This document shows positions 22,634 to 32,318 of a DNA stretch of 64,000 nucleotides, in pieces. This stretch comes from Strigamia acuminata (lineage: Eukaryota > Arthropoda > Chilopoda > Geophilomorpha > Linotaeniidae): NCBI GenBank assembly GCA_949358305.1, contig OX442316.1, positions 5,766,001 to 5,830,000 on the forward strand, in the 5' to 3' direction. The notes beneath the pieces are model-generated. The model searched no databases. It had not been told where the DNA came from and worked only from the letters and a program-made list of their open reading frames with translations. How positions within the stretch are numbered: the first letter of the stretch is position 1; each line of letters begins with the position of its first letter. The translations under genes were made by a program, and so were the position numbers.

Positions 22634-23972
22634 TTAATATTTCTCATTTTTGTACATTTTTTTCTCGTATGCTGTACCATAATCATCTTTTTTATACATA
22701 TCTTTTCCGTATCCCTTTTTGTAGTCATCTTTTTTGTACTCCTCCTTTTTGTACCCCATATCGTAATCGTCCTTTTTGTACCCCATTCTGTAATCATCCT
22801 TTTTGTAATCGTCTTTATATTTCATGTCGTACCCTTTACCATAGTCATCCTTCTTGTAATCGTCTTTGTACTCCATTTCGTACCCTTTGCCATAATCATC
22901 CTTTTTATAATCGTCCTTTTTGTACCCCATGTCGTATCCCTTACCATAATCGTTCTTTTTGTATTCCATATTGTTTTCGTCTTTATATTTCATGTCGTAC
23001 CCTTTACCATAGTCATCCTTCTTGTAATCGTCTTTGTACTCCATTTCGTATCCTTTGCCATAATCATTCTTTTTGTACCCCATGTCGTATCCCTTACCAT
23101 AATAGTCCTTTTTATATCCCATATCGTACCCTTTGCCGTAATCGTCCTTTTTATAATCGTCTTTTTTGTACCCTTTTTCATAATCATCCTTCTTGTACCC
23201 CTTTTTGCCTTCTGACATAAATCCATATTTGTACTCCTCCTTCTTGTGCCCATCTACTGCTACGTGAACGTACGTTTTGTGCGGTCCGTGGTACCCGTAC
23301 GCCCAGGGAGCTGGATGATGGTACTCTTCGTGGTGGTCGTACTTTTTGCCCTCGTCATACTTTTTCTCGTCGCCGTACTTCTTTTCGTATTTATGATCAT
23401 CGCCGTACTTGTCGTCGTATTTATTGTACCCACCGTACTTGTGATCGTCTTTCTTATAATCGTCTATTTTGTAATCGTCATGTCCGCCATACTTGTAATC
23501 GTCATGTCCGCCATACTTGTAATCGTCATGTCCGCCATACTTGTAATCGTCTTTCTTATAATCGTCCATTTTGTAATCGTCGTGTCCACCATATTTGTAG
23601 TCGTCCATTTTGTAATCGTCGTGTCCGCCATACTTGTAGTCGCCCATTTTGTAATCGTGGTGTCCATACATGTGACCGTCGTGTCCATACTTGTAGTCGT
23701 CGTGTCCATACTTATAGTCGTCGTGTCCATAGTCGTCCTTTTTGTAATCGTCGTGTCCATACTTGTAATCGTCCTTTTTGTAGCTGTCGTATCCCATTTT
23801 GTCTGCGGCTAATGTAAGTCCTGAAGAACTGGCCTTTAGCTTCTCCTCGGTCGCCCTTGTAAGGCTTACAAGAGCCAATATAACTAAAGAAATCTGCAGA
23901 AAAAAATTGGTTGATATGAAATGCGAATGTTAGTGGGAGAAGCAACTGGTTTACCTGTGTTTTCCTATCCAT
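22634..23972 (-). CDS. Secreted Lys/Asp/Tyr-repeat protein 1
   Basis: Two exons on minus, 23955-23972 (MDRKTQ) and 22634-23893, joined at a phase-0 intron; 425 aa. Residues ~1-20 (MDRKTQISLVILALVSLTRA) are a signal peptide split by the intron. Then come repeats of KYGHDDYKKDDY and KYGGHDDYKMDDY type. A non-repeated, His-rich centre follows (HHPAPWAYGYHGPHK, YVHVAVDGHKKEEYKYGF). A second repeat block is built from KGYDMGYKKDDYGK, and the tail ends AYEKKMYKNEKY. There are no cysteines and almost no large hydrophobic residues in the repeats, so the protein should be disordered, highly charged and tyrosine-rich. I do not recognise the family. Extracellular matrix, cuticle, adhesive or water-binding roles are possible guesses. 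Copies 2 and 3 lie downstream in tandem. Confidence 0.82.
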
Positions 23973-24010
23973 GGTGTGAATGTTTATGATTCTTTAGCTT
24001 GGTCATCTGG

Positions 24011-24017
24011 CTTTTAT
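24011..24017 (-). promoter_or_regulatory. TATA-like box of repeat-protein gene 1
   Basis: ATAAAAG on minus, about 40 bp upstream of the ATG at 23972. The same word at the same distance and in the same surrounding sequence precedes genes 2 and 3. Confidence 0.5.
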
Positions 24018-24419
24018 TCGGACTCGAAGTAACGCATCAATGCATGGTAGAGTGTGCGCGTCGTTGTTCATTCAAATGCTTAGCTGAATAAAGAAAGTAA
24101 ATGGCACAAGATGGTGCTACGCTGCCGGACATTTTAATCCTGTTAGTCGTAGACAGTTTTACTGAAGTTCTAACTGGTTACCAGAAGACGATCCACACAA
24201 TCAATGGATTTAGTAATTTTAATTTGATTACTTTGAGGTGACATGATGACAATAGGTTACACGTGGGAAATCTAAAGTTTGGTTTGTCATACTATTAATT
24301 CCAGATTAGTCTCTCGACACACTCAGGGAGCAGGATGAGGCGTTTCTTTTATAAGTAATCTTGTAGTCACTTAACACTAATTACACACCTATTAATGAAC
24401 AATGAGTAATTTGAAATTG

Positions 24420-24950
24420 TTCCTATAAATGATGAGGAAAGAAACGAGAGAAGCATTCCTGAAACAAACTATGTTGATCAAAGTATGTGTTTAAAATATG
24501 CTAGATATAAAACCGGATAATGTTTAATGGGGGAAAATATATCTAGGACCCATACACAACACTGAAGTACACGCAGAAAGTCTAGTGAAAGAATTGAAAC
24601 AACTTGCTTTTGCGAAATTAGTCTGCAATTTCCACAGAATCGAAGCGCTGAATTTGTTTGAAATTATGAACGACAAAAACTTCAATCGCAATCAGTAGAC
24701 ATTCTTTATGAATTGACGACTATAAGTGGTATTTTATTGGTGATGTCAGAACTAGTGAAGGGTTTGCAACAAGGACATTGGAAAAGAGTGAATTTTGTAT
24801 ATCGTGACCATGACCACATACTGGTTTTCGTTTTCGTTTTCGTGATCCAGATTATTATAAATGCCAATTTATGTACATGTTTGTTATGTACATATACATG
24901 TTTGAAAATGAAAATGCATTTGCTGTTACTGTGAAATAGATTTGACAATT
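24420..24950 (+). pseudogene. NLR relic, unit 2 (5' and 3' parts fused)
   Basis: Bases ~24424-24484 match NLR exon 1 and ~24540-24585 match exon 2. Directly after this, SLVKELKQLAFAKLVCNF (~24584-24637) matches SLVEGLQQLVFEKFVYSF in the far C-terminus of the intact gene, and LVKGLQQGHWKRVNFVY matches LLKGLQKEHWKRVNFVC. About 2.7 kb of NLR sequence, including the whole NACHT domain, is missing between these parts. Stops and a TTTTCG microsatellite interrupt the frame. Confidence 0.8.
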
Positions 24951-25178
24951 TATTATAATTCCTCCTAATTCAATAGCGTTGATTTGCGGTGGTGGTTTTA
25001 TGATCAGTGTGCTCTTTTTGGGGCTCAATTGAAAAGAAGTATTTGATAATTTAGTTTTGAAATAAATTTTTTTGACCATAATTATTTCCTTTTCACGCTG
25101 TAACAAATTAAATGTGGTGATATAAATTGATGGTTAATGTGTTTTTATGTTTGCAGGTGACATTCAAATACTAGGCAG

Positions 25179-25367
25179 ATGACCCTCACTAAGAAAATGC
25201 GGATTTTCAAGTTTTCCAGTATTAGGTTGGTAGTTCCAGTTGTAATGCTAGTTTGTCTAGTTGTATGGTTATTGGAGCATAAACTGTTAACAAAAGCCCA
25301 TTATTGTAAATGGATTGTTTCAGACAGTCACGGCTTGTTAAGAAATGCAAAAGGAAATTTTTTTTAG
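25179..25367 (+). CDS. Short frame with signal anchor, conserved in cassettes
   Basis: 62-codon frame starting MTLTKKMRIF, with one hydrophobic segment (LVVPVVMLVCLVVWLL, residues ~17-32) after basic residues. This is the pattern of a type II membrane anchor. A good splice acceptor (ttatgtttgcag) precedes it by about 22 bp. Unit 3 has the same start but a stop after 42 codons (27977-28105). In unit 1 the start region is broken by the hAT-like insertion. It may be a first coding exon of a lost gene, a small membrane protein, or a chance frame. I do not recognise it. Confidence 0.3.
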   Translation: MTLTKKMRIFKFSSIRLVVPVVMLVCLVVWLLEHKLLTKAHYCKWIVSDSHGLLRNAKGNFF

Positions 25368-25662
25368 AAGAATGCTTTCATTTTTTAAGGTATAGTCTAT
25401 AGACAATAGAATGATCTACTTTTCTTGTCGTTTATACAAGGTATTGCTCCAAATACCAATACTACATAATCCACGATAAATTTCACCAAATATCAGTCTC
25501 AGTATCACATTTTATTTATCAGAAATAGGAAATTGATTACCGTAATATACATACATTAATAGAAAATTACACAGTACGTGCCATGATGATGGATTAATAC
25601 AACTACTCAATTATGAATTGATTGATTCTACATTCCCAGACTATACAAGTGAAATATACAAG

Positions 25663-26796
25663 TTAATATTTCTCATTTTTGTACACTTTTTTCTCGTATG
25701 CTGTACCATAGGCATCTGCCTTTTTATATCCCTTTTCATAATAATCATCTTTTTTATACATATCTTTTCCGTATCCCTTTTTGTAGTCATCTTTTTTGTA
25801 CTCCTCCTTTTTGTACCCCAAATCGTAATCGTCCTTCTTGTACCCCATACCGTAATCATCCTTCTTGTAATCGTCTTTGTACTCCATTTCGTACCCTTTG
25901 CCATAATCATCCTTTTTATAATCGTCCTTTTTGTACCCCATGTCGTATCCCTTACCATAATCGTCCTTTTTATATTCCATATTGTACCCTTTGCCGTAAT
26001 CGTCCTTTTTATAACCCATGTCGTACCCTTTGCCGTAATCGTCCTTTTTATAATCGTCTTTTTTGTACCCTTTTTCATAATCATCCTTCTTGTACCCCTT
26101 TTTGCCTTCTGACATAAATCCATATTTGTACTCCTCCTTCTTGTGCCCATCTACTGCTACGTGAACGTACGATTTGTGCGGTCCGTGGTACCCGTACGCC
26201 CAAGGAGCTGGATGATGGTACTCTTCGTGGTGATCGTACTTTTTGCCCTCGTCGTACTTCTTCTCGTCGCCGTACTTCTTTTCGTATTTACGATCATCGC
26301 CGTACTTGTCGTCGTATTTATTGTACCCACCGTACTTGTGATCGTCTTTCTTATAATCGTCCATTTTGTAATCGTTGTGTCCGCCATATTTGTAGTCGTC
26401 CATTTTGTAATCGTCTTGTCCGCCATACTTGTAGTCGCCCATTTTGTAATCGTGGTGTCCATACATGTGACCGTCGTGTCCATACTTGTAGTCGTCGTGT
26501 CCATAGTCGTCCTTTTTGTAATCGTCGTGCCCATACTTATAGTCGTCGTGTCCATAGTCGTCTTTTTTATAATCGTCGTGTCTATACTTGTAGTCGTCCT
26601 TTTTGTAGCTGTCGTATCCCATTTTGTCTGCGGCAAACGAAAGCCCTGAAGAACTGGCCTTTAGCTTCTCTTCGCTCGCCCTTGTAAGGCTTACAAAAGC
26701 CAATATAAAGAAAGAAATCTGGAGAAAAAATTGGTTGTTGTGAAATGCGAATGTTAGTGGGAGAAGCAACTGGTTTACCTGTGTTTTCCTATCCAT
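25663..26796 (-). CDS. Secreted Lys/Asp/Tyr-repeat protein 2
   Basis: Paralogue of copy 1 with exons 26779-26796 and 25663-26718; 357 aa, the shortest of the three. The signal peptide is MDRKTQ+ISFFILAFVSLTRA. The 60 bp intron is in frame and free of stops, so unspliced RNA would still read through (377 aa). The central HHPAPWAYGYHGPHK block is conserved. Both repeat blocks are shorter than in copies 1 and 3. The tail holds YEKGYKKADAYGTAYEKK, which copy 1 lacks. Function unknown. Confidence 0.82.
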   Translation of the reverse strand: MDRKTQVNQLLLPLTFAFHNNQFFLQISFFILAFVSLTRASEEKLKASSSGLSFAADKMGYDSYKKDDYKYRHDDYKKDDYGHDDYKYGHDDYKKDDYGHDDYKYGHDGHMYGHHDYKMGDYKYGGQDDYKMDDYKYGGHNDYKMDDYKKDDHKYGGYNKYDDKYGDDRKYEKKYGDEKKYDEGKKYDHHEEYHHPAPWAYGYHGPHKSYVHVAVDGHKKEEYKYGFMSEGKKGYKKDDYEKGYKKDDYKKDDYGKGYDMGYKKDDYGKGYNMEYKKDDYGKGYDMGYKKDDYKKDDYGKGYEMEYKDDYKKDDYGMGYKKDDYDLGYKKEEYKKDDYKKGYGKDMYKKDDYYEKGYKKADAYGTAYEKKVYKNEKY

Positions 26797-26837
26797 GGTG
26801 TGAATGTTTGTTATGATTCTTTAGCTTGGTCATCTGG

Positions 26838-26844
26838 CTTTTAT
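26838..26844 (-). promoter_or_regulatory. TATA-like box of repeat-protein gene 2
   Basis: ATAAAAG on minus about 42 bp upstream of the ATG at 26796, in the same context as in genes 1 and 3. Confidence 0.5.
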
Positions 26845-27249
26845 TCGGACTCGAAGTAACGCATCAATGCATGGTAGAGTGTGCGCGTCGTTGTTCATTC
26901 AAATGCTTAGCTGAATAAAGAAAGTAAATGGCACAGGTGCTACGCTGCCGGACATTTTAATCCTGTTAGTCGTAGACAGTTTTACTGAAGTTCTAACTGG
27001 TTACCAGAAGATGATCCACACAATCAATGGAATTAGTAATTTTAATTTGATTACTTTGAGGTGACATGATGACAATAGGTTACACGTGGGAAATCTAAAG
27101 TTTGGTTTGTCATACTATTAATTCCAGATTAGTCTCTCGACACACTCAGGGAGCAGGATAAGGCGTTTCTTTTATAAGTAATCTTGTAGAAAGTAACACT
27201 TTACACTAATTACACACCTATTAATGAACAATGAGTAATTTGAAATTGT

Positions 27250-27735
27250 TTCTATAAATGATGAGGAAAGAAACGAGAGAAGCATTCCTGAAACAAACTA
27301 TGTTGATCAAAGTATGTGTTTAAAATATGCTAGATATAAAACCGGACATTGTTTAATGGAAAATATTTCTAGCACCCATATACAACATTGAAGTACACGC
27401 AGAAAGTCTAGTGAAAGAATTGAAACAACTTGCTTTTGAGAAATTAGTCTGCAATTTCCACAGAATCGAATTATGAACGACATCAAACTTCAATTGCAAT
27501 CAATAGACATTCTTTATGAATTGACGACTATAAGTGGTATTTTATTGGTGATGTCAGAACTAGTGAAGGGTTTGCTACAAGGACATTGGAAAAGAGTGAA
27601 TTTTGTATATCGTGACACATACTGGTTTTCGTTTTCGTTTTCGTTTTCGTGATCCAGATTATTATAAATGCCGATTCAGTGTACACATGTTTGAAAATGA
27701 AAATACATTCGCTGTTACTGTGAAATAGATTTGAC
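27250..27735 (+). pseudogene. NLR relic, unit 3
   Basis: Same layout as the unit 2 relic: exon 1-like 27256-27312, exon 2-like ~27366-27410, then the fused C-terminal part (SLVKELKQLAFEKLVCNF, LVKGLLQGHWKRVNFVY). A small deletion after CNFHRIE shortens it relative to unit 2. The fusion point is the same in both, so the deletion came before the cassette duplication. Confidence 0.8.
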
Positions 27736-28416
27736 AATTTATTATAATACCTTCCAATTCAATAGCGTTGATTTGCGATGGTGGATTTATGATCAGTGTG
27801 CTCTTTTTGGGGCTCAATTGAAAAGAAGTATTTGATAATTTAGTTTTGAAATAAATTTTTTTGATCATAATTATTTCCTTTTCACGGTAGTTGCGCTGTA
27901 ACAAATTAAATGTGGTGATATAAATTGATGGTTAATGTGTTTTGATGTTTGCAGGTGACATTCGGATATTAGGCAGATGACCCTCACTAAGAAAATGCGG
28001 ATTTTCCAGTTTTCCAGTATTAGGTTGGTGGTTTCAGTTGTAATGCTAGTTTGTCTAGTTGTATGTTTATTGGAGCATAAACTGTTAACAAAAGCCCATT
28101 ATTGAAAATGGATTGTTTCAGACAGTTAAGAAATGCAAAAAGAAATTTTTTTTAGAAGAATGCTTTCATTTTTTAAGGTCGTTTATACAAGGTATTGCTC
28201 CAAATACCAATACTACATATTAATCCACGATAAATTTCACCAAAAATCAGTCTCAGTATCACATTTTATTTATCAGAAATAGGAAATTGATTACCGTAAT
28301 ATACATACATTAATAGAAAATTACATAATACATGTCATGATGATGGATTAATACAACTACTCAATTATGAATTGATTGATTCTACATTCCCAGACTGTAC
28401 AAGTTAAATATACAAG

Positions 28417-30034
28417 TTAATATTTCTCATTTTTGTACACTTTTTTCTCGTATGCTGTACCATAGGCATCTGCCTTTTTATATCCCTTTTCATAATCATC
28501 TTTTTTATACATATCTTTCCCGTATCCCTTTTTGTAGTCATCTTTTTTGTACCCCATATCGTAAACGTCCTTTTTGTACCCCATACCGTAATCATCCTTT
28601 TTGTAATCGTCTTTATATTTCATGTCGTACCCTTTACCATAGCCATCCTTCTTGTAATCGTCTTTGTACTCCATTTCGTATCCTTTGCCATAATCATCCT
28701 TTTTATAATCGTCCTTTTTGTACCCCATGTCGTATCCCTTACCATAATCGTCCTTTTTGTACCCCATGTCGTATCCCTTACCGTAATCGTCCTTCTTGTA
28801 TCCCATATCGTAATCGTCCTTTTTGTAATCGTCTTTATATTTCATGTCGTACCCTTTACCATAGTCATCCTTCTTGTAATCGTCTTTGTATTCCATTTCG
28901 TACCCTTTGCCATAATCATCCTTTTTGTACCCCATGTCGTACCCCTTACCATAATCGTTCTTTTTGTATCCCATGTCGTACCCTTTGCCGTAATCGTCCT
29001 TTTTATAATCGTCTTTTTTGTACCCTTTTTCATAATCATCTTTCTTGTACCCCTTTTTGCCTTCTGACATAAATCCATATTTGTACTCCTCCTTCTTGTG
29101 CCCATCTACTGCTACGTGAACGTACGTTTTGTGCGGTCCGTGGTACCCGTACGCCCAGGGAGCTGGATGATGGTACTCTTCGTGATGGTCGTACTTTTTG
29201 CCTTCGTCGTACTTCTTGTCGTCGCCGTACTTCTTTTCGTATTTATGATCATCGCCGTACTTCTTTTCGTATTTATGATCATCGCCGTACTTGTCGTCGT
29301 ATTTATCGTACCCACCATACTTGTGATCGTCTTTCTTATAATCGTCCATTTTGTAATCGTCGTGTCCGCCATACTTGTAGTCGCCCATTTTGTAATCGTC
29401 GTGTCCGCCATACTTGTAGTCGCCCATTTTGTAATCATGGTGTCCATACATGTGACCGTCGTGTCCGTACTTGTAGTCGTCGTGTCCATACTTATAATCG
29501 TCGTGTCCATAGTCGTCCTTTTTGTAATCGTCGTGCCCATACTTATAATCGTCGTGTCCATAGTCGTCCTTTTTGTAATCGTCGTGCCCATACTTATAGT
29601 CGTCGTGTCCATAGTCGTCCTTTTTGTAATCGTCGTGTCCATACTTGTAGTCGTCCTTTTTGTAATCGTCGTGTCCATACTTGTAGTCGTCCTTTTTGTA
29701 ATCGTCGTGTCCATACTTGTAGTCGTCCTTTTTGTAATCGTCGTGTCCATACTTGTAGTCGTCCTTTTTGTAATCGTCGTGTCCATACTTGTAGTCGTCC
29801 TTTTTGTAATCGTCGTGTCCATACTTGTAGTCGTCCTTTTTGTAGCTGTCGTATCCCATTTTGTCTGCGGCTAATGTAAGTCCTGAAGAACTGGCCTTTA
29901 GCTTCTCCTCGGTCGCCCTTGTAAGGCTTACAAGAGCCAATATAACTAAAGAAATCTGCAGAAAAAAATTGGTTGATATGAAATGCGAATGTTGGCGGGA
30001 GAAGCCACTGGTTTACCTGCGTTTTCCTATCCAT
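28417..30034 (-). CDS. Secreted Lys/Asp/Tyr-repeat protein 3
   Basis: Largest paralogue: exons 30017-30034 and 28417-29955; 518 aa. It has the same signal peptide, central HHPAPWAYGYHGPHK block and C-terminal tail as the others. The N-terminal array holds six consecutive, nearly identical 36 bp repeats (29630-29850, each coding KYGHDDYKKDDY), followed by three 45 bp variants (KYGHDDYKKDDYGHDDY). The near-identity at DNA level points to recent growth in units that keep the frame. It is the most repetitive of the three. Role unknown; see copy 1. Confidence 0.82.
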
Positions 30035-30072
30035 GGTGTGAATGTTTATGATTCTTTAGCTTGGTCATCTGG

Positions 30073-30079
30073 CTTTTAT
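30073..30079 (-). promoter_or_regulatory. TATA-like box of repeat-protein gene 3
   Basis: ATAAAAG on minus about 39 bp upstream of the ATG at 30034, conserved with genes 1 and 2. Confidence 0.5.
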
Positions 30080-30201
30080 TCGGACTCGAAGTAACGCATC
30101 AATGCATGGTAGAGTGTGCGCGTCGTTGTTCATTGAAATGCTTAGCTGAATAAAGAAAGTAAATGGCATCGCCCCCGCGCTATGCTACTCAGACAATGTG
30201 A

Positions 30202-30430
30202 AGAATTTTTCTTTGGTGGATCGTGAGCTGATTTTTGGTGGGTAGCGAAAAGTTAAGGAATGTGTCTTTTGTAAAGACAATGATTTAAAGTCGACAGACA
30301 TTCCGGAAGTGAAAACAAAACGAGGCGCAATAGTAATGTGCTTCCATCTAAATAGTATAGATTACTTTTTCTAGCTGGTTAATAAGTATCATTGAAAAAT
30401 TTCAGTACAGCGAAAAGAAGAATACGCGTA
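30202..30430. mobile_element. Truncated relative of the 21784 hAT-like MITE
   Basis: The phrases GGTGGATCGTGAGCTGATTT, TTTTGTAAAGA, GTGCT...CATC and CTTTTTCTAGCTGGTTAATAAG line up with the inside of the element at 21784-22097. The clean CAG ends are missing. The copy lies just outside the right edge of the cassette array. Confidence 0.55.
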
Positions 30431-30558
30431 GCATATTATTGTTTTCAATTATTATTATTAATTTGTCTGAGGACACAAATGATTGACTAACATGCTTTAT
30501 CTAACTTATTTGAAATATTTGTTGTGCCGAACGGGAAAAAAAGACACAATACAAAATG

Positions 30559-30747
30559 CAGTCGAGTCTCGTTATAACGAATCGAAATAACCCGAGAAAT
30601 TTGTTCGTTATAACGAAAGTTTGTTATATCAAAATTTTTTAACATGGGTGTTTTATGGCCTAACCTAACCTAAACCTAACCAAGCCATTTTTAACTATAC
30701 AACAATTAATATGTTATTTTGCTGTTCGTTATAACGAGGTTCGACTG
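30559..30747. mobile_element. pogo/Tigger-like MITE, 189 bp
   Basis: Ends are CAGTCGAGTCTCGTTATAAC and, on the other strand, CAGTCGAACCTCGTTATAAC, a nearly perfect inverted repeat of the CAG...TCGTTATAACGA type. TA follows the right end; the left flank is TG, so the TA duplication is imperfect. The inside holds about four CCTAA units (30659-30681). No transposase. Confidence 0.75.
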
Positions 30748-31389
30748 TATCAATTTTATTTGTACTTTAAAGTTAGCTTGATGTACAATAGATGGCGCCA
30801 ACGCCGTGAATCGTTTACCATGCGAGGTCTTTACGAGAGAGAAATGTGTTGTTGATAAAAACAGATTGGAATGTTTCAAAACATTAATTTCTAATATTTA
30901 ATGCAATCATGTAAGTTTATCCAGAAATTACTGCTTGTTATTTACCAATAGTACATCTGATGAAAATAATTCAATTTAATATATTTCGCTTTTGCAGTCT
31001 GTTGATTCGAAACAGAATGGAATATTTGATAAACTCATTTTTAAAACCAAATATGACTACAATGCATTTGTTTATGCGGTAATTAACCATTTCTGTTTAT
31101 ACTTTAAAAAAAAAAACCACATATGCAAAAATCATGTAAAAAAAATACAAATTAATAATATTTCCGCCCGTACATTGTAATTTTCCCCAAATTTTGTGTA
31201 AAAAGAGAAGAACGATGTGCACAACGTGTAAACACAGATTACACGTCGTACTACTTGGCACTGTTATTGCACTGGGGCGGAGTCAGAGCATTTCATCAAG
31301 GGGTTGGGATCGAATCATAGAGTCCAACCCCTGCATGGTGGATTGTTCCCTCCTTCTCTCAATACGGTTTTTGACTCGATAGAAAAGAC
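30748..31389. other. Intergenic, no gene seen
   Basis: AT-rich and mostly featureless. Near 31298-31331 a perfect 8 bp stem (ggggttgg/ccaacccc) surrounds an 18 nt loop; it does not fold as a tRNA. Confidence 0.35.
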
Positions 31390-31670
31390 GCCGGCCCAAG
31401 TGTGCACGGCTTTTCTCCCAATTATAAAAGCCTCTGGAAAATGGCACTTTTCCTTTTTTTCACCCTCCTCCCTCTTATGTCAATCCTACAGCTTAATACA
31501 GAGAGAAAAGGGAGCAACAGACGTCGTATTTCATAGTTTGAGAAAGGACCTCCCCATACCCCCTTCCCCTATTCATTTGTCACATGGAGGGGGACCTCAG
31601 GTGTGTCTCAGGTGACTAATATCCTCCAAATACACCGTATCCCTCGCTTTTCTCCTCTTGTCATCACTCG
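31390..31670 (+). promoter_or_regulatory. Conserved non-coding block alpha, CBF-beta locus A
   Basis: Matches 43002-43236 in order and orientation. Shared words are GCCGGCCCAAGTGTGCAC, GGGAGCAAC-GACGTC-TATTT (a CRE-like site), GGTGTGTCTCAGGT, ACCGTATCC-TCGCTTTTCT and TGTCATCACTCG. No shared reading frame explains it. It lies about 6.4 kb beyond the 3' end of gene A, as its partner lies about 5.2 kb beyond gene B. Likely an enhancer or other regulatory element kept after the locus duplicated. Confidence 0.65.
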
Positions 31671-32318
31671 GACTTGCCTTTTGCCCACTCAGTTCGCAAC
31701 TTCATTAGTGTGTTTTCTCGGTTTTTTTGTGTCGCGTGTATTTTTAATGGTGATTTTTATATATTTATATTTAATCGACGGCTTTTCTTTGTGTTTGTAT
31801 CCGTTAGAAAGTTGTCTGTGATGCATGCAGCTGCCGAGGACGGTGATTGGTGCGCGCTTGTCGGGCGTCTGGCAAGCTGAGCCCCGGCCAAACCGCAAAA
31901 TGACGTGTCCCTGCTGCTTGCTTCTGCTCTCCTCGTCTAGCAACAAAAATTTCACATAAAAGGGAAGGAAAGAAGAGTCCAAATGATGTGAATAGGGTGG
32001 GATTTAGTTTGGGTGACTTTGGTAAATATTTCAAGTGTAGGCAATGGAGAGTGGCAAAACAAATAAACAAACAGTGTAATGGACTCCCTACTTGAGTTTT
32101 GGGTGGTGTAAATGGGTAGGGAATGACTGATAGGTGGTAATAATGTAGTGGTATCGGTATTGATCAGTTCGAAATGAAATAGAAATGAAATAGAATCGGT
32201 GTTGTCTTTTGAAGTATTTTAACGGAGAACGAAATTGGGGAGAGAAAATTTATCAAATTAATACATTTGAGCTGAAAAATCTCAGATTTTTCATAATTTT
32301 ATAGTTTTTCCATAATTT
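31671..32318. other. Non-coding flank, CBF-beta locus A
   Basis: No gene or clear repeat. The plus-strand frames near 31603-31880 are not convincing. Confidence 0.35.

Larger units (their letters stand above)
21081..24104. repeat. Tandem cassette, unit 1
   Basis: First of three ~3 kb direct repeats; units start at 21081, 24105 and 26932. Each starts with cacaagatggtgctacg or a close variant and ends after tgaataaagaaagtaaatgg. Order inside: NLR 5' relic on plus, a short plus-strand membrane-anchor frame, then a minus-strand K/D/Y-repeat secreted-protein gene. Unit 1 differs by a hAT-like insertion (21784-22097) and by loss of the NLR 3' relic. Confidence 0.85.
24105..26931. repeat. Tandem cassette, unit 2
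   Basis: Second ~2.8 kb unit. It holds NLR relics of both 5' and 3' parts fused together, a 62-codon membrane-anchor frame (25179-25367) and repeat-protein gene 2. The junction with unit 1 is precise at atggcacaagatggtgctac, as expected for unequal crossing-over. Confidence 0.85.
26932..30168. repeat. Tandem cassette, unit 3
   Basis: Third unit, ~3.2 kb, with NLR relic, shortened anchor frame and repeat-protein gene 3. It is longer than unit 2 mainly because the coding repeat array has expanded. Similarity stops just after taaatggcatcgccc, which marks the right edge of the array. Confidence 0.85.

Noticed and set aside
22589-23820. Long open plus-strand frames opposite the K/D/Y-repeat genes, rich in Val/Ile/Phe, also seen at 25618-26649 and 28452-29874
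   Set aside because: They are the complement of Lys/Asp/Tyr codon repeats, which contain no antisense stops. They have no signal of their own and break at different places in each copy.
31298-31332. Possible tRNA or small RNA stem
   Set aside because: Only one 8 bp stem with a large loop. No D, anticodon and T arms can be drawn.
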